Positions 7,314 to 13,479 of a DNA stretch of 22,389 bases are shown one piece after another. The notes beneath the pieces are model-generated. The model was not told the DNA's origin. It was given only the letters and a program-made list of their open reading frames with translations, and searched no databases. Location: IMG/VR virus record IMGVR_UViG_3300025543_000243, positions 1-22,389 of that record. One strand, written 5' to 3'. The stretch is from a virus. Each line of letters opens with the position of its first letter. The stretch's first letter is position 1. Position numbers and translations under genes: made by a program.

Positions 7314-8444
7314 ATGTCCGAGTTTGTTAAGCGCCAGCAGGAGCTTAAGGCAAACCTGACCATGCAGATCCGCGAAGTCATTGACGGTGCTGAATCTGAG
7401 GGTCGTGGCCTTGATGCTGCTGAGCTACAAAAAATTGACCGCATTGAAGCTGATATTGATTCTGCCGCACGCAGCATTGAAACAGCTTCCAAGAACGAAG
7501 AACGAGCAGCTGAAGTTGCTTTGGCTTCTCGCGGTTTTGAAGTTATTGAAGAAGCTCGCGGAGATGTTGAAGTATTCCGCTCAATGGCTCGTGGTGAGAT
7601 TCGTTCGCACACTTTCGCTGCTTCTGAAAGCCGCGCACTTGTTGCTTCGGCTAACACTGTTCCTGTCAACTTCCTTGACCGCGTTTATGCGCTGGCTAAG
7701 CTTGTTGGCCCTTACCTTGAAACTTCTGAGGTATTCACCAGGGACAACGGTGCAGATTTGCGTATCCCCGTTATGTCGGGTTACAGCACTGCTTCTGAAA
7801 CCACTGAAGGTTCGGCAATTTCCGAATCTAACCCAACTTATACCTCCATTCTTATCAACCCAGCTAAGCAGGCTTTCATCAGCCAGTTGAGCAACGAGTT
7901 GGTAATGGATGCCGGTTTTGACGTAGAGGCTAACCTTAGCGAGCAGGCCGGTATCGCAATCGGAACCCGCGCAAATGCGCTGATCCACACTGCTGTTACC
8001 GCTGTTGCTGGCTCTGGTGTTACCGCTGGAACCACTAACGCCTTCACCGCCGATGACCTCATTTCGCTGGCCTACTCGGTTGACGGAATGGCACGCATGC
8101 TGCCTGGTGCTGGCTACATGGCTAACACTTCGACTGTTGGTGCAATCCGGCGTTTGAAGGATGGAAATGGATCATATGTACTGAATCCAGTTGTCGGTGG
8201 GCCCGATACTATCCTTGGAATGCCAATCTACGAGAACCCTGCTGTGGCTGACATTGCTACCGGCGCAAAGGCAGTGTTGTTCGGACACTGGCCTTCTGTG
8301 AAGGTTGCTACGACTGGCCTCGAGGTGTCTGTTTCGACTGACGCTTACTTCGCCAACGATGTCACAGGTTACCGCTTCGTTTATCGCATTGGTGCTGGCG
8401 TTGCTAATGGCGCAGCCCACATCAAGTACTTGGCTCTTGCATAA
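7314..8444 (+). CDS. Major capsid protein (HK97 fold)
   Basis: A 376-aa protein. The first ~95 residues are highly charged and helical (coiled-coil-like), as expected for the delta/scaffolding domain removed by the prohead protease. The remainder has HK97-fold hallmarks: VPVNFLDRVYALAK, a PVMSGYSTASETTEG arm/E-loop region, a long spine-helix region after SQLSNELVMDAG, and the P-domain ending in GYRFVYRIGAGV. Cleavage probably falls around residues 95-110, by analogy only. A strong Shine-Dalgarno AAGGAG (7302-7307) is 6 nt before the ATG. The gene is bracketed by terminators, so it forms a monocistronic, highly expressed unit. Confidence 0.93.
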   Translation: MSEFVKRQQELKANLTMQIREVIDGAESEGRGLDAAELQKIDRIEADIDSAARSIETASKNEERAAEVALASRGFEVIEEARGDVEVFRSMARGEIRSHTFAASESRALVASANTVPVNFLDRVYALAKLVGPYLETSEVFTRDNGADLRIPVMSGYSTASETTEGSAISESNPTYTSILINPAKQAFISQLSNELVMDAGFDVEANLSEQAGIAIGTRANALIHTAVTAVAGSGVTAGTTNAFTADDLISLAYSVDGMARMLPGAGYMANTSTVGAIRRLKDGNGSYVLNPVVGGPDTILGMPIYENPAVADIATGAKAVLFGHWPSVKVATTGLEVSVSTDAYFANDVTGYRFVYRIGAGVANGAAHIKYLALA

Positions 8445-8467
8445 GGTCTAAGTTCATAGGCTGAAAG

Positions 8468-8503
8468 CCCTCGCTGTGTTGTAGGTTTCACAGCGGGGGT
8501 TTT
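8468..8503 (+). terminator. Rho-independent terminator after the capsid gene
   Basis: CCCTCGCTGTG (8468-8478) pairs with CACAGCGGGGG (8489-8499) over 11 bp with one G-U pair, followed by TTTT. The stem base matches that of the terminator before the capsid gene (both AGCCCTCGC...GCGGGGGTTTTC). Confidence 0.88.
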
Positions 8504-8506
8504 CGC

Positions 8507-8512
8507 TATTAT
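8507..8512 (+). promoter_or_regulatory. Probable leaderless promoter for the GT4 gene
   Basis: TATTAT (8507-8512) lies 6 nt before the ATG at 8519, directly after the capsid terminator tail. No Shine-Dalgarno is positioned for this ATG; only a G-run touching the start codon is seen. A -35 would overlap the terminator stem (GGTTTC at 8484-8489, weak). Promoter and terminator would share DNA. Confidence 0.45.
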
Positions 8513-8518
8513 GGGGGC

Positions 8519-9724
8519 ATGTCTACAGAGAAACTAAATGGTCTTATTGCTTTAGCATCGAACTCTCCTGGAGCGCCAACGGGGTATGGACAGCAGGCGG
8601 AACACTTGGTCAACAGTTTGGTCCAGCATGGTATCAAGACCGCCATTTTGTCTAACTATGGTCTTGAGGGTGGAATGTCTACCTATAAGACAAAACATGG
8701 CGATGCGGCGCACTATCCGCGCGGTGTGACACCTTATTCGGCGGATGTGTTTACTCCTTGGTTCAATCATTTCAGCGCCCAACATCCTGGTGTTCCTGGC
8801 GCAATCATGACTCTTTATGATGTGTGGGTTTACAACGCATGGAAGGATGACATCCCTGTCATTTCGTGGGTGCCTCTGGATCATGTGACGATGCCTCCAA
8901 TGGTTGCTTCTTTTCTGAAGCGCGACAATGTGACTCCTGTTGCGATGTCACCGTTTGGGCAACGACAAATGGAGGCTGTTGGTATTGATAGCACTTATGT
9001 CCCTCACGCTATCGACACAAAGGTCTATCAGAAGACACTGAAGATTGATAGGGGTGATGGGGAGAAGGTTCCCACGCGAGAGTTTATGGGTATTCCGGAG
9101 GATACGTTCCTGGTGGGTATGGTGGCAGCGAATAAGGCTAATGGGATTATCCATCGCAAGGCTTATGGCGAAAATCTGCTGTCGTTTGCCATGTTTCATG
9201 AAAAGTTCCCTAACTCTCACTTGTATATTCATGCTGACCCGTCACCGAGCACCGGCGGGTTTGATTTGAAAGTATTATTGAAAGCTTCGGGTGTAAAACC
9301 GGATTCTGTGACTATTGCCAATAGTGATAAGTTGCGCACTGGTTATTCGCGTGAGGAGTTAGCAGCGCTGTACACAGCTTTTGATGTGCTTTTAGCAACC
9401 TCATATGGAGAAGGCTTCGGTGTGCCCACTATGGAGGCACAGGCCTGTGGCACAAGGATTATTGGTTCAGGGTGGGCCGCAACACTAGATCTAGTGTCTG
9501 ATGATGGCTGGTTATGCGAGGGCTCCGCATTTTGGGATGAACCGCAAAAAGCCTTTTTTCAGATTCCTCAGATTGGTTCGATTGTTGCAGCTTTGGAGCA
9601 GGCGTACAACGCTGAGCGCGGATATTCTGCGACTGCTCGCAACTTTGCCCTGGACTTCGACATTCCGAAGGTCTTTGACAAGTATTGGATGCCTTTTTTG
9701 AGAGGATACTTCGGTGCTCCTTGA
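8519..9724 (+). CDS. Glycosyltransferase, GT-B fold, GT4-like
   Basis: A 401-aa retaining-type glycosyltransferase. The N-terminal Rossmann domain opens with a glycine-rich loop SPGAPTGYGQQAEHLVNSL (16-34). The C-terminal nucleotide-sugar domain carries the GT4 E-x7-E motif (E298 and E306 in SYGEGFGVPTMEAQACG). Such enzymes transfer a sugar from a nucleotide-sugar donor; donor and acceptor cannot be read from the sequence. There is no signal peptide or membrane helix, so it acts in the cytoplasm. It is the first of three consecutive sugar-transfer genes between the capsid and head-tail adaptor genes, and its end overlaps the next start by 11 nt. Glycosylation of a virion protein is the simplest role from context, but modification of host surface glycans is possible. 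Confidence 0.85.
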   Translation: MSTEKLNGLIALASNSPGAPTGYGQQAEHLVNSLVQHGIKTAILSNYGLEGGMSTYKTKHGDAAHYPRGVTPYSADVFTPWFNHFSAQHPGVPGAIMTLYDVWVYNAWKDDIPVISWVPLDHVTMPPMVASFLKRDNVTPVAMSPFGQRQMEAVGIDSTYVPHAIDTKVYQKTLKIDRGDGEKVPTREFMGIPEDTFLVGMVAANKANGIIHRKAYGENLLSFAMFHEKFPNSHLYIHADPSPSTGGFDLKVLLKASGVKPDSVTIANSDKLRTGYSREELAALYTAFDVLLATSYGEGFGVPTMEAQACGTRIIGSGWAATLDLVSDDGWLCEGSAFWDEPQKAFFQIPQIGSIVAALEQAYNAERGYSATARNFALDFDIPKVFDKYWMPFLRGYFGAP

Positions 9725-10346
9725 GGAACTGCGCGGCAGGCATGAGGGTGAAACTATTTGGGTGCTTGGCTCCGGCCCATCACTGAACTTTATTGATCCG
9801 AGTTTCTTTGCCGATAAGACTGTGGTGAGTACTAACTTCAGTGCAAACACTATCGGGGTAACACCTGAGTACATGTTTAGTCATTATCATTCTGTTTCGC
9901 AGAAAATGATGGAGCACTCTGGAACGGTTGTCACTTTGGGTTGCGACACTGTGAGTCAACAGGCTTGGCAGGGCGAGAAGCCTAACAATCTTTGCCTGGT
10001 GGAATTGGACAACTATCAGCCACCTGGATCTAACTGGAATCCGCTAACATCACACAAACCTGGGACTGGAACGCTCGCATACGGTTCTAGCAGCTTGCAT
10101 GGCGCAATGCACTTAGCAGCACACCTGGGTGCTTCTCACCTAATGCTCGCGGGCGCAGACTGTGGCACTCTTGATGGTGAGCATAGGGTGAAGGGCTACC
10201 CTGATGGTCACAAACTCTGGGAGCTGTACAACAGGCACCATAAGCTGATGAAGGATTATCTGCAGCAGGAATATGGCGTAACAACCTATTCACTCAATCC
10301 CTTCATCAACTTGAACCTCGAGGGGCACACTTTTGGTGGGGTGTGA
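9714..10346 (+). CDS. MptE/DUF115-like Rossmann protein, putative sugar transferase
   Basis: A 210-aa protein. An N-terminal nucleotide-binding loop WVLGSGPSL (16-24) is followed by a segment of the form PEYMFSHYHS. A conserved GTGTLAYGSSSLHGAMHLAAHLGA helix region leads into LMLAGADCG (143-151). This pattern matches the DUF115/MptE-like family, whose fold is related to GT42-type sialyltransferases and to flagellin glycosylation accessory factors. The start is a GTG at 9714 with AGAGGA 7 nt upstream, overlapping the GT4 gene. Its neighbours on both sides are glycosyltransferases, which favours a sugar-transfer role over pterin metabolism. Exact activity unknown. Confidence 0.65.
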   Translation: MLLEELRGRHEGETIWVLGSGPSLNFIDPSFFADKTVVSTNFSANTIGVTPEYMFSHYHSVSQKMMEHSGTVVTLGCDTVSQQAWQGEKPNNLCLVELDNYQPPGSNWNPLTSHKPGTGTLAYGSSSLHGAMHLAAHLGASHLMLAGADCGTLDGEHRVKGYPDGHKLWELYNRHHKLMKDYLQQEYGVTTYSLNPFINLNLEGHTFGGV

Positions 10347-11014
10347 TGCTTGAGAACCTGATCGTGCCGGTGCTGAACCGTTATGACCTGCTAGAGCGCA
10401 TGATTGCCAGCATCGACTACCCAATCAAGCATTTGCTAATCATTGACAACGGTGCGAGCGCTGTGCTGGAAGATATTGATGTTGATGTCCCCGATGTGGT
10501 CGAGATGACTACTTATTTGCCTATGCCTGCAAATCTTGGGGTTGCGGCGTCATGGAATCTGGGCATCAAATCGTTTCCGTACGATAATCGCTGGTTTTTT
10601 GCCTCCAACGATGTGGTGTTTGGCCCAGGTGCCCTTGAGAGGCTCTCAGAGGCCCGTAGCGAGGATATAACCCTTTGCGGGCTGGCACCTTTCTGGCAGG
10701 TCTTTTCGCTCGGCTACAAGGCCATTCAGAGGGTGGGTTTGGCTGACGAAGGATTTTTTCCAGCATATTTTGAAGATAACGATCTTGAGCGCAGGGCTGA
10801 CCATGCAGGTGTGACTGTTCGGAAAATTGATATGGATGTTGCGCATGACAACAGTTCCACGCTGAGGTCTGATTCACATTTTGTGAGAAGGAACTCAGAC
10901 ACATTTTTGAACAACCGCGACTATTATGCGAACAAATGTTCGACTAACGATTTCACTGCTGGCGGTTGGTCTGTGGAGCGCCGCAGACTGAACGGCTGGG
11001 AGGCCAACCGGTAG
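10346..11014 (+). CDS. Glycosyltransferase, GT-A fold, GT2-like
   Basis: A 222-aa protein. It has the GT2 opening (VPVLNRYDLLERMIASI, then LLIIDNGA), the NLGVAASWNLGI segment typical of the family (63-74), a DxD-like position occupied by SNDV (87-90), and FFPAYFEDNDLERR (137-150), which matches the acceptor-side ED motif of inverting GT2 enzymes. It lacks a membrane anchor and is short, essentially the catalytic core. ATG 10346 overlaps the previous TGA; GTG 10343, one codon earlier, is equally possible. It is the last gene of the sugar module. Its TAG stop lies inside a GGTAGAAT promoter-like motif just before the adaptor gene. Confidence 0.8.
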   Translation: MLENLIVPVLNRYDLLERMIASIDYPIKHLLIIDNGASAVLEDIDVDVPDVVEMTTYLPMPANLGVAASWNLGIKSFPYDNRWFFASNDVVFGPGALERLSEARSEDITLCGLAPFWQVFSLGYKAIQRVGLADEGFFPAYFEDNDLERRADHAGVTVRKIDMDVAHDNSSTLRSDSHFVRRNSDTFLNNRDYYANKCSTNDFTAGGWSVERRRLNGWEANR

Positions 11015-11035
11015 AATGGAATCTGGAGGCTTTTC

Positions 11036-11656
11036 ATGGCAATGACCAACCCTTACTGTTCGCTGGCGGATATAAAAGCGGCAGCTCGCATCACAGATAG
11101 CATTGACGATACGTTATTAGAGATTTCGATTGAATCCAGCTCGCGCGACATTGATGCTTATTGCGAGCGCGTGTTTTATTCATCAGGTGGTACCGCAATT
11201 TCCCGCGTGTATGTCCCCCAAGATTCTTTCGTTGTACAAACCGATGACATTATCTCTGTCACAAACATCAAGTCAGATAGCAACGGTGACGGCACCTTCG
11301 ACCAGACTTGGGCCGGAACCGATTATCAGCTGGAGCCTCTGAATGGGCTAGCCGGTGGGATTGACACACCCGCGACAAGGATTCGGGCTATAGGACAGTT
11401 TCTCTGGCCCGTGTATGAGCCTCGCAATGTTGATGCAGATCAGGCGAGCGTACAGGTCACTGGTGTATTTGGTTTCGCTTCCATTCCTATTGCTATTAGG
11501 CAAGCAACAATCCTTTCCGCTCTCAGGGCGTACAAGCGCTATGAAAGTCCTACTGGTGTCTTGGGCTTCTCAGACGTTGGAGTGGTCAGAATCGGAAGGC
11601 TAGATCCCGATGTGGAGCGCCTCGTTTCGCCTTACCGCAAAGTGAGGATGGGGTGA
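11036..11656 (+). CDS. Head-tail adaptor (connector)
   Basis: A 206-aa protein. The N-terminal YCSLADIKAAARI...DDTLLEISIESSSRDIDAYCERVF helix set and the later RAYKRYESPTG...VERLVSPYRK end match gp6/gp15-type head-tail adaptors. These form a ring under the portal after packaging. A Shine-Dalgarno GGAGG (11025-11029) lies 6 nt before the ATG at 11036; a second ATG is at 11042. It starts 21 bp after the GT2 stop. The stop overlaps the next GTG start. Confidence 0.82.
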   Translation: MAMTNPYCSLADIKAAARITDSIDDTLLEISIESSSRDIDAYCERVFYSSGGTAISRVYVPQDSFVVQTDDIISVTNIKSDSNGDGTFDQTWAGTDYQLEPLNGLAGGIDTPATRIRAIGQFLWPVYEPRNVDADQASVQVTGVFGFASIPIAIRQATILSALRAYKRYESPTGVLGFSDVGVVRIGRLDPDVERLVSPYRKVRMG

Positions 11657-12054
11657 GCATCAATGGGATGCGCACGGCCCTAGCTGACAACCTGGGCACA
11701 ATTTCTGGGATTCGCACTTATGCTGACATTCCAGATAACCCTGCAATGCCTGCTGCTGTGGTGCAACTAAGGTCTGTTTCTTACGATCAGGCTTTTGGTC
11801 AGGGAATGGCAGAATACAGTTTTATTGTTACTGTCATTTTTGGCAGGATTGCTACCAGCTCCGCGCAACGAAACATGGATGCGCTTATCTCTACAGGCAC
11901 AGGCTCTTTGAAAAGCGCTGTGGAGGTAGATAGGACCCTTGACGGTTATGCCTACGACACAAGGGTTACGGAGATGACAGACATCACCTCCGTTACAATA
12001 GGAGATATAACTTATCTTTCAGCGGATTTCGCTGTGAGTGTGTTCGCACAATAA
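11653..12054 (+). CDS. Tail terminator protein
   Basis: A 133-aa protein. The pattern IxGxRTALADNLGTISGIRTYADIPDNPAMPAAVV, then SYDQAFGQG, and a beta-rich C-terminus matches the small tail-terminator/neck proteins annotated in actinophages, which cap the tail tube and join it to the head. The start is GTG 11653, overlapping the TGA of the adaptor gene (GTGA). A separate head-tail stopper is not evident between adaptor and tail tube, so this protein or the later gp10-like protein may fill part of that role. Confidence 0.72.
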   Translation: MSINGMRTALADNLGTISGIRTYADIPDNPAMPAAVVQLRSVSYDQAFGQGMAEYSFIVTVIFGRIATSSAQRNMDALISTGTGSLKSAVEVDRTLDGYAYDTRVTEMTDITSVTIGDITYLSADFAVSVFAQ

Positions 12055-12064
12055 GGAGAAAACT

Positions 12065-12475
12065 GTGGCAAAGTTTGTCGCTACTAACTACAACATCAAA
12101 ATCAACGGCGTTGACTTCAGCTCTGCTATTGCCGCAGTTACGATGGATATCAGTGCAGCCGAGCAGGAAGTCACTGCCTTTGGCAACACCTTTGTTCAGC
12201 GTATTGCTGGCCTAAAGGATGCTTCGGTTTCGCTTGACTTCCACCAGGACTTCGGCGCTGCTGCTGTGGATGCTACATTGTTCCCGCTTCTGGGATCGCA
12301 GGCAACTGTGACTGTTATCCCTGCTGGTTCTGTCGTGTCGAGTACAAATCCCTCATATTCTGGGGTCTTTTTGTGCACCGAGTACAGCCCCTACAGCTCC
12401 TCGATTGGGGATTTAGCCACACTGTCAGTTTCCTGGCCCTTGGCTAACGGAACAATCACCAGAGGCACTGCGTAA
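12065..12475 (+). CDS. Major tail protein (tail tube)
   Basis: A 136-aa protein with a short beta-sandwich pattern: NIKINGVDFSSAIAAVTMDISA...VTAFGNTFVQRIAGLKDASVSLDF...LATLSVSWPLANGTITRGTA, typical of compact siphovirus tube proteins. It polymerises into hexameric rings around the tape measure. The start is GTG 12065, chosen because AAGGAG (12053-12058) lies 6 nt upstream; the frame is open further back but without a start signal. Its place just before the frameshifted chaperone genes is the standard order. Confidence 0.83.
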   Translation: MAKFVATNYNIKINGVDFSSAIAAVTMDISAAEQEVTAFGNTFVQRIAGLKDASVSLDFHQDFGAAAVDATLFPLLGSQATVTVIPAGSVVSSTNPSYSGVFLCTEYSPYSSSIGDLATLSVSWPLANGTITRGTA

Positions 12476-12478
12476 ACA

Positions 12479-12730
12479 ATGAATCCAATAAACCTACGAG
12501 TCGATTTCCTTGACGGTACTTCCGCCGAGGTTGTCGCTATTGCTGCAGACCTGATTGCTTTTGAAACACACTTCAATTTGAGTGTGGCACGCCTTGAAAA
12601 AGAAATCAGACTCACCCACTTGTTCTTCATGGCCTGGAGTGTGCTTCACCGCACAAAACTGACCACTGAAGGGTTCGACAAGTGGGTTGAGTCTGTTTCT
12701 ATGGTGTCTGAGGCTTCACCAAAAAAATAG
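12479..12730 (+). CDS. Tail assembly chaperone, short form (gpG-like)
   Basis: An 83-aa protein made when ribosomes read straight to the TAG at 12728. It is a helical, charged protein with NLRVDFLDGTSAEVVAIAADLIAFETHF and a Trp-containing C-terminal half (FFMAWSVLHRTKL), as in gpG-like chaperones that coat the tape measure before tube assembly. It ends on an A-run, CCA AAA AAA TAG, where a -1 slip gives the long form. It lies 3 bp after the major tail protein stop. Confidence 0.82.
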   Translation: MNPINLRVDFLDGTSAEVVAIAADLIAFETHFNLSVARLEKEIRLTHLFFMAWSVLHRTKLTTEGFDKWVESVSMVSEASPKK

Positions 12731-12897
12731 AGGGGCTAGGAGAATCTAGCCTCCATTGGGAGATTGCAGCTCTCGCTGTTGAAACTGGGATTAGCCCTCG
12801 TGAGCTGATACAGCTTGAGCCGCGAATGTTGTGGACTATGGCTCGCTATATTGTTGCGCGCTCTCAGGCCCAGGGTGGCAAGCGTGGTCGCCGGTAG
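12479..12897 (+). CDS. Tail assembly chaperone, frameshifted long form (gpGT-like)
   Basis: A -1 slip at A AAA AAA (12721-12727) moves ribosomes into a frame open to TAG 12895, adding 56 residues starting IEGLGESSLHWEIAALAVET to the 83-aa short form (139 aa in all). The added segment, with GISPRELIQLEPRMLWTMARYIV, is typical of the T-domain of tail chaperones and has no start codon of its own in a suitable place. The conserved position between tube and tape-measure genes supports this. The GT form is thought to link the chaperone-coated tape measure to tube subunits. Confidence 0.85.
12721..12751 (+). promoter_or_regulatory. Programmed -1 ribosomal frameshift signal
   Basis: The slippery heptamer A AAA AAA (12721-12727) is in the correct zero-frame phase. 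After a 6-nt spacer there is a perfect 6-bp stem GGCTAG (12734-12739) with CTAGCC (12746-12751) and a 6-nt loop. The zero-frame stop TAG lies directly after the heptamer. This is the standard layout for efficient -1 slippage. Confidence 0.85.
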
Positions 12898-12909
12898 AAT
12901 AGAGGTATT

Positions 12910-13479
12910 ATGGCGCAACAAATCAAAGCTGGCGGTCTTCCTGGGTTTGTTGTTAGTGCCGAGAATCTTCAGGTTGTTTTGAAAGAGCTGAAAGCTCTAG
13001 AACCTAGCCTTCGCAAAGAGCTTGTGGCGGAGATGAAGCGCGACCTACAACCTGTTGGCAAAAATCTATTGTCGAAGATTCCAGGCCCTGCACCTTTGAG
13101 CGGTTTTTCTTCGACAAAAGGTGAATCCCCGTATATTTGGCGAAAGCCTCGGATGGTTGTGAAGACTCCATTTGCTAAGCGCGCGAAGAAACCTGGAACT
13201 TTTCCTGTTGTGTCTATCCAATTCAATGACCGTAGACCTAACGCGGGATTGTCTATTTTGGAACTCGCGGGTAGTGCGAACATTGGAAAAGACAAGGGTG
13301 GCTTGACTCAGCGCGGGCGCAACATGATAAAGGGTCTTAACACTGCTGGCTTCACAGTAAAGAATGGCTTGGGCCGTTTTGTTATTCCTGAGTTCAAGGA
13401 GAAGCAGGCCGAGGTTACAAGAATTGCGGTGGGTATTTTGGAGAGTTACGCAGCCAAGGTGAACCGGAGGCTCAAGTGA
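12910..13479 (+). CDS. HK97 gp10-like tail protein
   Basis: A 189-aa basic protein. NLQVVLKELKALEPSLRKELVAEMKRDLQPVGKNLL followed by a Gly/Pro loop region and a C-terminal helix resembles the HK97-gp10-like family, implicated in head-tail joining or tail completion. In most phages this gene precedes the tail tube gene. Here it sits between the chaperones and the tape measure. ATG 12910 has AGAGG (12901-12905) 4 nt upstream. A TAGAAT -10-like box (12895-12900) overlaps the previous stop. The TGA stop overlaps the tape-measure GTG. Confidence 0.6.
   Translation: MAQQIKAGGLPGFVVSAENLQVVLKELKALEPSLRKELVAEMKRDLQPVGKNLLSKIPGPAPLSGFSSTKGESPYIWRKPRMVVKTPFAKRAKKPGTFPVVSIQFNDRRPNAGLSILELAGSANIGKDKGGLTQRGRNMIKGLNTAGFTVKNGLGRFVIPEFKEKQAEVTRIAVGILESYAAKVNRRLK

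Noticed and set aside
12038-12064. Earlier start for the major tail protein
   Set aside because: No ribosome site precedes it and it would overlap the previous gene; AAGGAG is ideally placed for GTG 12065.
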